From positions 1 through 64,000 of the forward strand of contig CAZEFW010000011.1 in assembly GCA_964511535.1 (NCBI GenBank): a DNA stretch of 64,000 nucleotides, written 5' to 3'. This document shows positions 8,923 to 17,671 of the stretch, one piece after another. The DNA comes from CAZCFB01 sp964511535. GTDB lineage: Bacteria > Myxococcota_A > Polyangia > GCA-2747355 > CAZCFB01. Below the pieces are notes generated by a model that saw nothing but the letters and a program-made list of their open reading frames with translations, did no database searches and was not told the DNA's origin. Position numbers and translations under genes: made by a program. How positions within the stretch are numbered: position 1 is the stretch's first letter; the number at the start of each line of letters is the position of its first letter.

Positions 8923-10317
8923 ATGCGCAAAGCCAAGATCGTCTGCACCCTCGGTCCGACCTCGTCCACCGCACAAGCCATCGGCGAGCTCATCGACGCC
9001 GGCATGAACGTGGCCCGGCTCAACTTCTCCCACGGCGACCACGAGGGCCACCGCCGGATCTTTGAGCTGGTGCGCCAGACCGCCCGGGACCGGGGGCTGC
9101 CGGTGGCCGTGCTGGCGGACCTGCAGGGGCCCAAGATCCGGGTGGGCAAGATGGCCACGGAGGACGGCGTCATGCTGGAGGAGGGCGCGGCCGTGTCCCT
9201 CACCGCCGAGGAGGTAGCCGGCACGCCCGAGCGGATCCCCCACACCTACGAGCCGCTGCACCATGACGTGGACCCGGGGGACCGGATCCTGCTGGACGAC
9301 GGCCGGGTGGAGCTCGTGGTGGAGTCCATCGATGCGAAGGACGTGCGCTGCCGGGTCAAGGTGGGGGGCACCCTCACGGACCGCAAGGGCATGAACCTGC
9401 CCGGGGTGAAGCTCTCCACGCCCTCGCTCACCGAAAAGGATCGGGCCGACCTCAAGGTGGCCGCCGAGCTCGGCGTGGGTTACCTGGCCATCTCCTTCGT
9501 GCGGCGGCCCGAGGACGTGGTGCAGGCGCGGGAGCTGTCCGGCGGCATCCCGATCATCGCCAAGATCGAGAAGCCCGAGGGGGTGGACAACTTCCCCGCC
9601 ATCCTGGAAGAGGCTGACGGCATCATGGTCGCCCGGGGCGACCTGGGCGTGGAGATGGGCCCCGAGCAGGTGCCGCTGATCCAGAAGCGGCTCATCGAGG
9701 AGACCAACCTCAGGGGCAAGGTGGTGATCACCGCCACCGAGATGCTCGACTCCATGCGGCAGCGCCCCCGGCCCACCCGCGCCGAGGCGTCGGACGTGGC
9801 CAACGCCATCCTCGACGGCACCGACGCCCTGATGCTCAGCGGCGAGACCGCCTCGGGGCGCTACCCGCGGCTGGCCGTGCAGACCATGGACAAGATCATC
9901 TGCGAGGTGGAGTCGTCACCCCGCTACCTGAACCAGCCCGAGCGCCAGTCCGTGGGCCTGTCCGAGAGCACCAACGCCGTGGCCCGGGCCGCGGTGGTGG
10001 CCGCCCGGGAGCTCAAGTGCCGCTCCATCCTGTGCTACACCGAGTCGGGCCAGACCGCGGCGCTCATCTCCGAGTACCGCCCCGAGGCCGGCATCCTGGC
10101 GGTCACCCCGTCGCGCGCTGTCTACCGCCGCCTCGGCCTGCACTGGGGCGTCACGCCGCTGCACATCGACCAGACCCCGAACACCGACGAGACCATCGCC
10201 CGCATGCTCGACGCCGCCGCCGCCCGCGACCTGGTGGACGCCGGCGAGACCGTGGTGATCATCATGGGCACCCGGTCAGACGGCGCCAGCGATCTGCTGA
10301 AGGTGCACGTGGCCTGA
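8923..10317 (+). CDS. pyk: Pyruvate kinase
   Basis: This 464-residue cytoplasmic enzyme converts phosphoenolpyruvate and ADP to pyruvate and ATP in glycolysis. The family signatures are intact: KIVCTLGPTS at the start, NFSHG, the PROSITE-type segment IIAKIEKPEG with the catalytic Lys, DGIMVARGDLGVE, TATEMLDSM and MLSGETASGRYP. Length matches bacterial type II enzymes (about 470). It starts 11 bases after the lipoprotein gene and may be carried on the same message, although it is functionally unrelated. A REPIN-like palindrome lies 30 bases after its stop codon. Confidence 0.97.
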   Translation: MRKAKIVCTLGPTSSTAQAIGELIDAGMNVARLNFSHGDHEGHRRIFELVRQTARDRGLPVAVLADLQGPKIRVGKMATEDGVMLEEGAAVSLTAEEVAGTPERIPHTYEPLHHDVDPGDRILLDDGRVELVVESIDAKDVRCRVKVGGTLTDRKGMNLPGVKLSTPSLTEKDRADLKVAAELGVGYLAISFVRRPEDVVQARELSGGIPIIAKIEKPEGVDNFPAILEEADGIMVARGDLGVEMGPEQVPLIQKRLIEETNLRGKVVITATEMLDSMRQRPRPTRAEASDVANAILDGTDALMLSGETASGRYPRLAVQTMDKIICEVESSPRYLNQPERQSVGLSESTNAVARAAVVAARELKCRSILCYTESGQTAALISEYRPEAGILAVTPSRAVYRRLGLHWGVTPLHIDQTPNTDETIARMLDAAAARDLVDAGETVVIIMGTRSDGASDLLKVHVA

Positions 10318-10347
10318 GCAAGGCCGCCCGGCGCCATCCGCCACGCC

Positions 10348-10396
10348 GAGAAAATGTCAAGCAGGGGGGTCAGACCCCATCACTTGACATTTTCTC
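10348..10396. repeat. REPIN-like palindrome (copy A)
   Basis: An inverted repeat with outer arms GAGAAAATGTCAAG and CTTGACATTTTCTC encloses the inner palindrome GGGGTCAGACCCC. On the opposite strand its core matches the copy at 63635-63677 at all but about one position, so it is a dispersed element. Related TGTCAAG...GGGGTCAGACCCC elements are known in many proteobacteria and are often attributed to REP-associated tyrosine transposases (RAYTs). No such transposase gene is in the window. Confidence 0.8.
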
Positions 10397-10461
10397 TGAA
10401 TGAACGGCGCGGCGACTTTCTCCACCTCGGTTGTAAGAATGAAGTCACCGAGGAGGGGAAC

Positions 10462-10899
10462 ATGGCCTTGTGGAGATGGTTGGCGCTGTTGCTGACCCTG
10501 GCAGGGTGCGCTGGCGGAGGTGACAAGGAGGGCGGAGGGGGCGCTGATGCATCGGTCTCGCCTGCCGACCTGGCCGCTGTTCCCCAGGATCGCGGCCCGG
10601 TTACGGACGGTCCCTAGCCAAGGACCTGTGGCGGCGGCGATGCCAGAGCAGCCATGAACCACCGCGGCATGGCAGCCGTGGCCTGGACTTACGACACCGG
10701 CATGTTGGGCTCGGGCGACCGGCTCAATGCTGCAACATATGATTAAAAGACCAGGCAGTGGACCAGAGGCACCCTGCTTGCCAGCGGTTTTCTCAGGATC
10801 CGGGAATTTGATCTGAGGGCAGCCGGCTATCACAAAAACTCCCCCGGGATCGCTTACGGCCGCAAGTACCACGCCTGCAGGTTGATTCCTGAGATCTGA
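10462..10899 (+). pseudogene. Decayed lipoprotein gene with two in-frame stop codons
   Basis: A good ribosome site (AGGAGGGGA, 10451-10459) precedes an ATG at 10462. Translation gives a type II signal peptide (LALLLTLAGC) and a short Gly/Asp-rich linker, then stops at TAG 10615. The same frame continues without further breaks except TAA at 10744, ending at TGA 10899. It reads protein-like sequence such as AAVAWTYDTGMLGSGDRL and SPGIAYGRKYHACRLIPEI, with GC-rich third positions at first. This fits a small exported protein of about 145 residues broken by two nonsense mutations. The 51-residue stub could still be made. About 200 bases follow in which nothing was recognised up to the peptide gene at 11095. 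Confidence 0.55.
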
Positions 10900-11094
10900 G
10901 CGGTCCGCCCGCCCCCCACCGTTACCCCCCGGTACCAACCTCTCCCCTACGCTGACACCTGCCCGAAACAGTCCTTCCCTCCGCGCCACCAAATTCCGCG
11001 CACTTGGGCCCGGCACGGTAGATGCAACCAAACCAGGCGCGGGCGGGTCGAGGCGGGTGGAAACGATGGGCAACCCACGAACAAGGAGCGCACC

Positions 11095-11184
11095 ATGAAG
11101 ATCAAGTCCAACGTCAAGAGCGGTTCCTCCTACGCAGTCGGCAGAACACTCCAGCAGCAGCTCAAGGTGATCGTCACCCGCTAA
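11095..11184 (+). CDS. 29-residue KIKSNVKSG-type peptide
   Basis: A short frame coding 29 residues begins MKIKSNVKSGSSYAVGRTLQ and ends in KVIVTR. AAGGAG lies seven bases before the ATG, a good ribosome site in an otherwise gene-free stretch. The MKIKxNVKxG start recalls a set of very short, often clustered peptides I remember from myxobacterial genomes, whose role is unknown and which have been suspected of being modified-peptide precursors. No maturation enzyme is adjacent, and the nearest gene (11325, opposite strand) is a glycosyltransferase. The call rests on the ribosome site and the resemblance. The 140 bases after it show no gene. Confidence 0.45.
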   Translation: MKIKSNVKSGSSYAVGRTLQQQLKVIVTR

Positions 11185-11324
11185 GGACCTGCCGCATTCG
11201 GGCATCCTGGCATCGTGGCATTCAGTGGCAGAGCGCCGCCGCGATCTTTCCCCTTGACGCTCAACCCCGCCGCCCCGCCCACGGTGTCCGTCCCCGCTGC
11301 AGCTCGAATGGCGCGATACGCGGG

Positions 11325-12275
11325 TCAGGCCCTGGACAGCATGGCGCGCAGACTCCGGGCCGCCAGGAACGGCTTGGTGGGGACCTGCCCCAGGGCCAGG
11401 CCGAGCAGCAGCGCCCCGGCCGGTGAGGCAGGGAAATAGGTCGCCGGGGAGACAGGCGCCCCGGTCCGCTCCATGGCTCGCAGCCAGGAGATGAGCCTCA
11501 CCCTGGCCTGGATCAGCCGAGGCAACTCGTTGCGCTCGGCGAAGGCGCAGCGGGCGATATCGTAGTCGCGCCTGATGTCCCCGCCGAGTCCATCCACCGT
11601 CAGCGACGTGGGGTGGATCCTGAAGAACGCCAGGGGCCTGGACAGGAAGGCGACCTGCGGGTAGCGGCTCGCGGTGAACAGGAAGGTGTGCTGATCGATG
11701 CCCGCGCCGTGGCGCCCGAACTCCGGGTACTGCTGCAGGCCATGCTCCAGCGAATCGCGCAGATCGGCAGCGCGGAACAGCGCGCACCCCGGGGACACCG
11801 GCAGGTCGTTGGTCAGCAGGCTCGTCCGGATGAACTCGCCTGACCGGGCCAGCCGGTCCCGCTCCTTCCAGGCGTAGTACACCTCACCCTGCCACGCCAC
11901 GCTGCCCACCACCGCCGGGGTGAACACGAAGCCGACGGCGGGATCCGCCGCCAGCACGGCGTGGGTCCTCTCCAGGCAATTCGGCGCGATGAGGTCGTCA
12001 GAGAACAGCACCTTGGCGTACTCGCCCCGCGCATGGCTCAGGCACTGCAGCCAGTTCCTCACCGGGCCGAGGTTCTCGTCGTTCCTGAACACCCTCAGCC
12101 TGGCGTGATCCCGGGCCATGGCCTGCGCCACCTCGAAGGTCCTGTCCGCGCTGTGGTTGTCCACGAGGACCACCTCGAACGAGTCGAAGCGCTGCTCCAG
12201 AGCCGACAGAAGCGTCTCCCGGATCAGGTCCTCCCGCTGATAGGCGGGGACGATGATGCTGACGAGTGGGTCCAT
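11325..12275 (-). CDS. Family 2 glycosyltransferase
   Basis: The 316-residue protein starts MDPLVSIIVPAYQRE, the usual GT-A nucleotide-sugar domain start. VLVDNHSADRT follows, and FSDDLI supplies the metal-binding DxD-like acidic pair near residue 92. GT2 enzymes transfer a sugar from a nucleotide donor to a growing glycan on the inner face of the membrane. The ATG at 12275 has GGGA seven bases upstream and matches family N-termini; upstream ATG 12287 and TTG 12290 are alternatives. It is the last gene of the dideoxysugar operon, 56 bases after rfbE, and is a candidate for transferring the product sugar. Confidence 0.87.
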   Translation of the reverse strand: MDPLVSIIVPAYQREDLIRETLLSALEQRFDSFEVVLVDNHSADRTFEVAQAMARDHARLRVFRNDENLGPVRNWLQCLSHARGEYAKVLFSDDLIAPNCLERTHAVLAADPAVGFVFTPAVVGSVAWQGEVYYAWKERDRLARSGEFIRTSLLTNDLPVSPGCALFRAADLRDSLEHGLQQYPEFGRHGAGIDQHTFLFTASRYPQVAFLSRPLAFFRIHPTSLTVDGLGGDIRRDYDIARCAFAERNELPRLIQARVRLISWLRAMERTGAPVSPATYFPASPAGALLLGLALGQVPTKPFLAARSLRAMLSRA

Positions 12276-12331
12276 TTCGATTCCCATCAAGGCGCCCCCA
12301 CCCCGCCTGGGGGCGTTGGTCGCGCGGTCGA

Positions 12332-13360
12332 TCAGTCGCGGCCGGTCTCACCGAGCCAGCCGATGAGGTTGGTGATCCCATCTTCGCAGGTCATCTCGGG
12401 CGTCCACCCGAGGCGGGCCGTGATCCTGGCCGTGTCCGCGACGAAGATCTTCTGGTCCGACTTGCGCGGATCGATGCGCCGGTAGTTGGGCGCCACGCCG
12501 ATGTGCTGCTCCAGGAAGGCGAGCAGCTCCAGGATGGACAGCGAGTTGGCCATGCCGCCGCCAATGTTGAACATGCTCCCGGCAAGCTCCTCGATGTTGT
12601 CAGCGGCCGCCAGGTAGAGCCGCGCGGCGTCGGAGGCGTGCAGCAGGTCGCGCACCTGCTTGCCGTCGCCCGAGATGGTGAACGGCTCCACCTCCGGGCG
12701 CGCCAGCTGGTCCATGACCTGCATCGCGAACCAGCCGACCCATCCCTGGTCGTAGGTCGGGAACTGGTTCGAACCGTAGATGGACGAATGCCTGAAGATG
12801 CATGTCCTGAGGCCGAACATGTGATGGTAGTCGGTCAGGTACTGATCCGCGGCGCCCTTGGAGCAGCCGTACGGGGTGCGGAAGCAGAGCGGGAACGACT
12901 CGTCGAAGCCGTCGGGATACCGGGGCGCCACGTACCGCGTCTCCTGCTCCACATACTCCAGGTCCTCCAGATCGCCGTAGACCTTGTTGGTGGAGCTATA
13001 GAGGATGGCGGCCGCAGGGTGGTGGGTCCGCACAGCCTCCAGCAAGTTCAGGGTCCCGCCTGCGTTGATCTCGAAGTCCATCCGCGGGCGCTCCAGGGAG
13101 GTGGTCATGGCCACCTGCCCGGCGAAGTGGAACACCACGTCAGGCTTGACCGCCTTGATCAAGGCCTCGACGTCGTGAGCGTTCCTGATGTCACCGTGCA
13201 CGAAGGTCATGGGGCCCGACTGCTGGAGGAACGAGCGGTTCCGGGAAGACCCTGTGCGGGCCAGGCTGTCGAACACCCACAGCTCACCGCCTCGCTTGAG
13301 GATCTCCAGGGAGACGTTGGTCCCGAGGAAGCCACAACCACCAGTTACCAGGTATCGCAT
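12332..13360 (-). CDS. rfbE: CDP-paratose 2-epimerase (CDP-tyvelose synthesis)
   Basis: This extended short-chain dehydrogenase of 342 residues has the NAD site TGGCGFLG near the N-terminus and the catalytic triad segment TPYGCSKGAADQY. It carries signatures I associate with RfbE: STNKVYGD, FRHSSIYG and TYDQGWVGWFAMQ. RfbE inverts C2 of CDP-paratose to give CDP-tyvelose, a 3,6-dideoxyhexose of O-antigens. It sits nine bases after the reductase gene and downstream of rfbH and rfbF, which strengthens the call. A GAGGA site lies seven bases before the ATG. A general UDP-sugar epimerase is a less likely alternative. Confidence 0.85.
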   Translation of the reverse strand: MRYLVTGGCGFLGTNVSLEILKRGGELWVFDSLARTGSSRNRSFLQQSGPMTFVHGDIRNAHDVEALIKAVKPDVVFHFAGQVAMTTSLERPRMDFEINAGGTLNLLEAVRTHHPAAAILYSSTNKVYGDLEDLEYVEQETRYVAPRYPDGFDESFPLCFRTPYGCSKGAADQYLTDYHHMFGLRTCIFRHSSIYGSNQFPTYDQGWVGWFAMQVMDQLARPEVEPFTISGDGKQVRDLLHASDAARLYLAAADNIEELAGSMFNIGGGMANSLSILELLAFLEQHIGVAPNYRRIDPRKSDQKIFVADTARITARLGWTPEMTCEDGITNLIGWLGETGRD

Positions 13361-13369
13361 CGTAGGTCC

Positions 13370-14314
13370 TCAGCTCGCTGGCTCCGGGGAGCGGACCAGC
13401 TGCTCGATTTGCGCTGCCATGTTTGGAGAAGCCCGCCAGTCCAGGAGGTCCCCGGCCAGGCGGCTGTCCAGGACGATGTGGTGAGGCTCACCGCTGGCGT
13501 ACTCGCGCGCGCCCTGCCGGATCATGTCCAGCGGCCGCCCTGCGGCGCGGAAGATGGCCGCCGCCAGGCTCCCCAGCTGGAGCCCCTCGCCGGAGCCGAT
13601 GTTCACGGTGTTGACCCCGGCCGGCCGCCGCGCCTCGGCGGCCATGATGGCGTCGACCGCGTCGTCCAGCGAGATGAAGTCGCGCACCTGCTGGCCGGGG
13701 GACATGCTGAACGGCTCACCCGCGCGCGCGGCCCGGATCGCCGCGGGGATGAACTTGCCCGGTCGGTCCCCGGGCCCAAAGACGGCGGCAAACCTGAGGT
13801 AGCTCAGGTCGACCCCGAGGCGGCGCGCCTCGGCCCTGGCCCTGGCGCCCCCCTCGGCCTTGCTGCGCCCGTACAGGTCCCGGGGGGTCGCCGGGCTCCG
13901 TTCGGTGCACAGGGGGCCGGCTGGCGTCCCTGACCAGGGCCTGTCCGGGAGCTCGCCGAAGCCCTGGTATTCGAGACATGTCCCCGCGAAGATCATGTAC
14001 TCGACGCCGGCGGCGGCCGCCGCGCGGACGAGCCGGGCGGGGGCCAGGGTGTTGGTATCTTCAAGAACATCATTCGTCCGATCTTGCCTGGACACTCCCG
14101 CAGCCGCCAGGTGGACCAGGGCCGTTACACCGCGAAGAGCGGATGATAGCCCGGCTTCGCTGGACAAGTCGATTTCTGCCACCTCCAGGGGGGCGGACAT
14201 GTCCCGCCGCGCGCTCCTCGCCCTGACCAAAGCCCGCACCGCCGCACCCCGGCTCAGGTACCGCGCGGTGAGGCGCGAACCCACGAACCCCGTGCTGCCG
14301 GTGACGCCGATCAT
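13370..14314 (-). CDS. RfbJ/RfbS-like NAD-dependent reductase (CDP-paratose/abequose synthase type)
   Basis: From the ATG at 14314 the product has 314 residues: a Rossmann start VTGSTGFVGSRL, HLAAAGVS, AGTCLEYQG and the catalytic Tyr-x3-Lys in LYGRSK. Its length and position between rfbH and rfbE fit the 4-ketoreductase that converts CDP-3,6-dideoxy-4-keto-glucose to CDP-paratose, the step before RfbE. The GFxG variant typical of CDP-glucose 4,6-dehydratase is not present, so it is unlikely to replace RfbG. It starts eight bases after the rfbH stop. The specific reaction is inferred from context; the family assignment is firm. Confidence 0.75.
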   Translation of the reverse strand: MIGVTGSTGFVGSRLTARYLSRGAAVRALVRARSARRDMSAPLEVAEIDLSSEAGLSSALRGVTALVHLAAAGVSRQDRTNDVLEDTNTLAPARLVRAAAAAGVEYMIFAGTCLEYQGFGELPDRPWSGTPAGPLCTERSPATPRDLYGRSKAEGGARARAEARRLGVDLSYLRFAAVFGPGDRPGKFIPAAIRAARAGEPFSMSPGQQVRDFISLDDAVDAIMAAEARRPAGVNTVNIGSGEGLQLGSLAAAIFRAAGRPLDMIRQGAREYASGEPHHIVLDSRLAGDLLDWRASPNMAAQIEQLVRSPEPAS

Positions 14315-14322
14315 GGCGGCGG

Positions 14323-15660
14323 CTACGGCCTCACGCCGAAGAACTCGCGCAGGCAGGCGCTCATGTACTCCAGGTGCTCGTCCTTCAGGCCCGGGTAGAC
14401 CCCCACGAAGAAGGTGTCGTGCATGATGCGGTCGGTGTTCTCGAGGTCCGAGACCACCCTGTGCTCGATGGCCTCGAAGGCCGGGTGGCAGAGCAAGTTC
14501 CCCGAGAACAGGTTGCGCGTGTGGACCTTCTTCCGCTCCAGGAAGGTGACGAGCGCCTCCCTGGAAGCCTCCACCTCGGGCCTGAGGGTCACGGGGAAGG
14601 CGAACCAGGACGGATCCGAGCGCGGCGTGGCCTGCGGCAGGTGCAGCTGCTGCTCCAGGTCGCCGAGGTGCGCGCGGAGCTTGCGGAAGTTCTCCTTCCG
14701 GGCAGCCACGAAGCCGTCCAGCCGCGCCATCTGCGCCACGCCGATGGCTGCCTGCATCTCGGTGGCCTTCAGGTTGTAGCCGACGTGGGAGTAGATGTAC
14801 TTGTGGTCGTAGCCAGTTGGGAGCTGCCCCAGCTGCTGGCTGAACCGACGGCCGCACGAGTTGTCCTTGCCGGTGTCGCACCAGCAGTCCCTGCCCCAGC
14901 TCTGGAAAGACCTGGCGATGCGGGCCAGCCTGTCGCTGTTGGTCAGCACCGCCCCGCCCTCCCCCAGGGTGATGTGATGCGCCGGATAGAACGAGGAGGT
15001 GGAGAGGTGCCCGATGCCCCCGGTCATCTGGCCGTCGAAGGTGGAGCCGAGGGCGTCGCAGTTGTCCTCCACCAGCCACAGGGAGTGCTGATCGGCGATG
15101 GCCTTGATCCGGGCCACGTCCCAGGGGTTGCCCAGGGTGTGCGCCAGGAAGATCGCCCTGGTCCGCGGCCCCACCGCCTGCTGCACCTGGTCCGGCAGGG
15201 CGTTGTAGCCGCCGATGTCCACGTCCACGAAGACCGGCACCAGGCGGTTCTGGACGATGGGCGCGACGGTGGTTGGGAACCCCGCGGCCACGGTCACCAC
15301 CTCATCCCCCGGAGCCAGGGCGTCGGGCCCGAGGGCGCTGGAGGTCAGCGCGGAGATCGCCAGGAGGTTGGCGGAGGATCCGGAGTTGACCAGGATGGCG
15401 TGCTTTACGCCGACCCAGTCGGCCAGCTGTCGCTCGAACTGGCGGCAGAAATGCCCCTCGGTGAGCCAGAAGTCGAGCACGCTCTCGGTGGCCAGCTGAA
15501 GCTCCTCCGCGCCGAAGACGCGCCCCGCGTAGCGCACCGGGCTCTGCCCCGGGATGAACGGCTCCTCCTGCTCCTCTCTGAGGCCCTGGTACCGCCCAAC
15601 CAGCTTCAGGATCTCCTCTCTGAGGGTGGAGAGCGACGGCGTGTCTTCAGGTGCGGACAT
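14323..15660 (-). CDS. rfbH: CDP-6-deoxy-4-keto-glucose 3-dehydrase (E1), PMP/[2Fe-2S] enzyme
   Basis: From the ATG at 15660 (AAGGGAG upstream) the protein has 445 residues, close to known RfbH/AscC (about 437). It has the aminotransferase fold start VNSGSSANLLA. At the site where aminotransferases carry the Schiff-base Lys it has His in SFYPAHHITLGEGG, the hallmark of the PMP-dependent C3 dehydrase. The iron-sulfur cysteines appear as RDCWCDTGKDNSCGRR. It removes the C3 hydroxyl of CDP-4-keto-6-deoxyglucose together with a reductase (E3) that is not in the window. It lies between the radical SAM gene and the 4-ketoreductase with gaps of 25 and 8 bases. Confidence 0.93.
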   Translation of the reverse strand: MSAPEDTPSLSTLREEILKLVGRYQGLREEQEEPFIPGQSPVRYAGRVFGAEELQLATESVLDFWLTEGHFCRQFERQLADWVGVKHAILVNSGSSANLLAISALTSSALGPDALAPGDEVVTVAAGFPTTVAPIVQNRLVPVFVDVDIGGYNALPDQVQQAVGPRTRAIFLAHTLGNPWDVARIKAIADQHSLWLVEDNCDALGSTFDGQMTGGIGHLSTSSFYPAHHITLGEGGAVLTNSDRLARIARSFQSWGRDCWCDTGKDNSCGRRFSQQLGQLPTGYDHKYIYSHVGYNLKATEMQAAIGVAQMARLDGFVAARKENFRKLRAHLGDLEQQLHLPQATPRSDPSWFAFPVTLRPEVEASREALVTFLERKKVHTRNLFSGNLLCHPAFEAIEHRVVSDLENTDRIMHDTFFVGVYPGLKDEHLEYMSACLREFFGVRP

Positions 15661-15685
15661 GGGGCGGGCTCCCTTGAGGCAGAGG

Positions 15686-16807
15686 CTACTGTTCGGCGCA
15701 GGCCGAGACGAAGCTCTGGATATGCGCGAACTTGTTGTTCCAGTTGGCGTGGGATGACTGGAAGCACTGGCGGCACTGGGCATCCATCAGCGCTTCGTCG
15801 TCGATGTTCTTCCTGAAGTCCTGGTAAGCCTGGCTGTTCCAGACCGACCAGAAATCAGCGGGCGCGGACAGGCCCGCCGGATCGAGGACGCCGAGCCTGG
15901 TGACCGTCGACTGGCATGGCCTGAGGCTCATGTCTGCGCCGACGAACAGGTCCCGCCACGGCTGGTCACACGGCTTGTGGCGCACCGCGCCTGCCGGGTC
16001 CTCCCCGATGAGGGGCGGCAGGCGCACCGACACGCCCAGCTCGGCGCCCAGCTCCGTGGCCCGGGCCATGTGTTCGCGGCACAGGTCTTCCGCCCCCCAG
16101 AAGGTCTCCCGGTCCAGGCCCCTGGCGAAGCTGGTGAAGTAGACGACCTTCACCTCCGGGACTCCCACCTCGTGGGCCAGACGCACCAGCCCGGGCAGCT
16201 CGCGCACGTTGCGCCTCATCATGGTGAACACGAAGTTCATGTACGGGACGCCGCCGCTGGCGTCTCGCGCTGCGCCCAGCTCCCGCACCCCGTCCAGGAT
16301 CTGCTCCAGGCTGCTGCCGCGCCGTATCTTGTCGTTGGTGGCGGCCGTGGCGCCGTCCAGGGAGATCGCCAGGATGTGGATCCACCCCCGCTCCACCATG
16401 CCGCGCAGGCGCCCGAGTGAGCTGCCGTTGGTCAGCAGGTACACCCGCAGGGAGGGGAAGCGGGAGAGGGACCTCAGGATCTCCTTGAACTCCGGGTGGA
16501 TGGTGGGCTCTCCCCAGCCCAGCAGGCAGACCTCCTCGGTGTGCTCCAGCACCTCGGACAGCCCGGCCAGGACAGCGGGGTCGAGGTAGCTGGGCCGCTC
16601 GGAGGCGGCCTCCCTGCCGCACATGATGCAGCGGTAGTTGCACATGTTGGTCAACTCCAGGACGATGCGGCGGGGGAAGGCGGTCAGGGTCGTGGCGCGC
16701 TGGTCATACTCCTCGAGGTTGAGCCTGGAGTTGGCGCGCTGCTTGTCTGACAGCTCGGTCTGAAACAGACCGCCGAGCCTTACCGGGGCGTCTTGCTTCC
16801 GCTGCAT
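15686..16807 (-). CDS. Radical SAM/SPASM-like enzyme in the dideoxysugar operon
   Basis: The 373-residue protein has the radical SAM cluster motif CNYRCIMC (near residue 56) and the SAM-binding GWGEPTIHPE. LLTNGS and SLDGA strands of the partial TIM barrel follow. A Cys-containing C-terminal region (KPCDQPWRDLF, LRPCQS, DAQCRQCF) resembles a SPASM/twitch auxiliary cluster. Such enzymes modify peptides or sugars by radical chemistry and appear in some surface-polysaccharide clusters. It lies between rfbF and rfbH with short gaps (24 and 25 bases), so it is very likely co-expressed. The substrate is unknown. A sugar nucleotide is suggested by context only. Confidence 0.85.
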   Translation of the reverse strand: MQRKQDAPVRLGGLFQTELSDKQRANSRLNLEEYDQRATTLTAFPRRIVLELTNMCNYRCIMCGREAASERPSYLDPAVLAGLSEVLEHTEEVCLLGWGEPTIHPEFKEILRSLSRFPSLRVYLLTNGSSLGRLRGMVERGWIHILAISLDGATAATNDKIRRGSSLEQILDGVRELGAARDASGGVPYMNFVFTMMRRNVRELPGLVRLAHEVGVPEVKVVYFTSFARGLDRETFWGAEDLCREHMARATELGAELGVSVRLPPLIGEDPAGAVRHKPCDQPWRDLFVGADMSLRPCQSTVTRLGVLDPAGLSAPADFWSVWNSQAYQDFRKNIDDEALMDAQCRQCFQSSHANWNNKFAHIQSFVSACAEQ

Positions 16808-16831
16808 GGTTCCATCCTGAGCCGGCGCGGC

Positions 16832-17611
16832 TCAATCCCACACTTTCCATGGGGCCTGGCCGCGCTCCCACAGTTTGTTGAGGATGTCATATTCACGCAC
16901 GGTGTCCATGGGCTGCCAGTAGCCGTCGTGCTCGTGCACCATCAGCTGCCGATCGGCGACGAGCCTGCGCAGGGGCGAGTGCTCGAAGACGATGGATGGA
17001 TCGTCGTCGATGTAGTCGAACAGCCCGGGCTCGAACACGCAGAACCCGCCGTTGATCAGGCCGCCGATGGACTGGGGCTTCTCGGCGAAGGAGCGCACCA
17101 GCCCCCCGCTGTTCTCGATCTCCCCGAACCGGCTCGGTGGCCGGACGCCGGTCATGGTGCCGATCTTCCCGTGCGACTCGTGGAAACGCAGCAGCTCATT
17201 GATGTCAACGTTGCTCACACCATCGCCGTAGGTCAGGAAGAAGCGCTGGTCGCCGATGTACTTCCTGGTCTGCAGGATCCGGTAGCCGGTCATGCTCTCG
17301 GCGCCGGTCTCGGCCATGGTGATGGTCCACCCCTCCTCGTCCATGGGGTTCAGCAGCTTCACCGTGGAGGGGCGCCCGAGGGTGACGACGATGTCCGAGA
17401 GCATCGCCTCGTACTGGAGGAAGAACTCCTTGATGGCCCACCCCTTGTACCCGAGGCACAGGACGAAGCTGGTGAACCCGTGGTGGGCGTAGTGCTTCAT
17501 GATGTGCCACAGGATCGGGCGCCCACCGATGGGGATCATCGGCTTGGGGATGTTCTCGGTGACGTCTCGAATTCTTGTCCCTTTACCGCCGCAGAGGATC
17601 ACAACGTCCAT
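16832..17611 (-). CDS. rfbF: Glucose-1-phosphate cytidylyltransferase
   Basis: From the ATG at 17611 the protein has 259 residues, matching RfbF (about 257). The start VVILCGGKGTRIRDVT is the nucleotide-binding loop of sugar-phosphate nucleotidylyltransferases. KPMIPIGGRPILWHIMKHY and FVLCLGYKG are RfbF-like. It makes CDP-glucose from glucose-1-phosphate and CTP, the entry step to CDP-3,6-dideoxyhexoses. The ORF is open to 17656, but the added 15 residues precede the conserved start. It lies between the flippase and the radical SAM gene in the same operon. Confidence 0.94.
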   Translation of the reverse strand: MDVVILCGGKGTRIRDVTENIPKPMIPIGGRPILWHIMKHYAHHGFTSFVLCLGYKGWAIKEFFLQYEAMLSDIVVTLGRPSTVKLLNPMDEEGWTITMAETGAESMTGYRILQTRKYIGDQRFFLTYGDGVSNVDINELLRFHESHGKIGTMTGVRPPSRFGEIENSGGLVRSFAEKPQSIGGLINGGFCVFEPGLFDYIDDDPSIVFEHSPLRRLVADRQLMVHEHDGYWQPMDTVREYDILNKLWERGQAPWKVWD

Positions 17612-17671
17612 GTCGAGTTCCCGTGAGTTTGGGGTTCGTGGACCCGACCCGCACAACCCACTCGAGGGGGG

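Noticed and set aside
10348..10396. Considered as a rho-independent terminator of pyk
   Set aside because: It has no T-run in the right place, and near-identical copies occur at 63.6 kb, so a dispersed element is a better reading, although it may also end transcripts.
13370..15079. Reductase frame extended upstream through rfbH
   Set aside because: The upstream part is antisense-like Arg/Gly/Pro sequence in the wrong frame of rfbH; the Rossmann start is at 14314.
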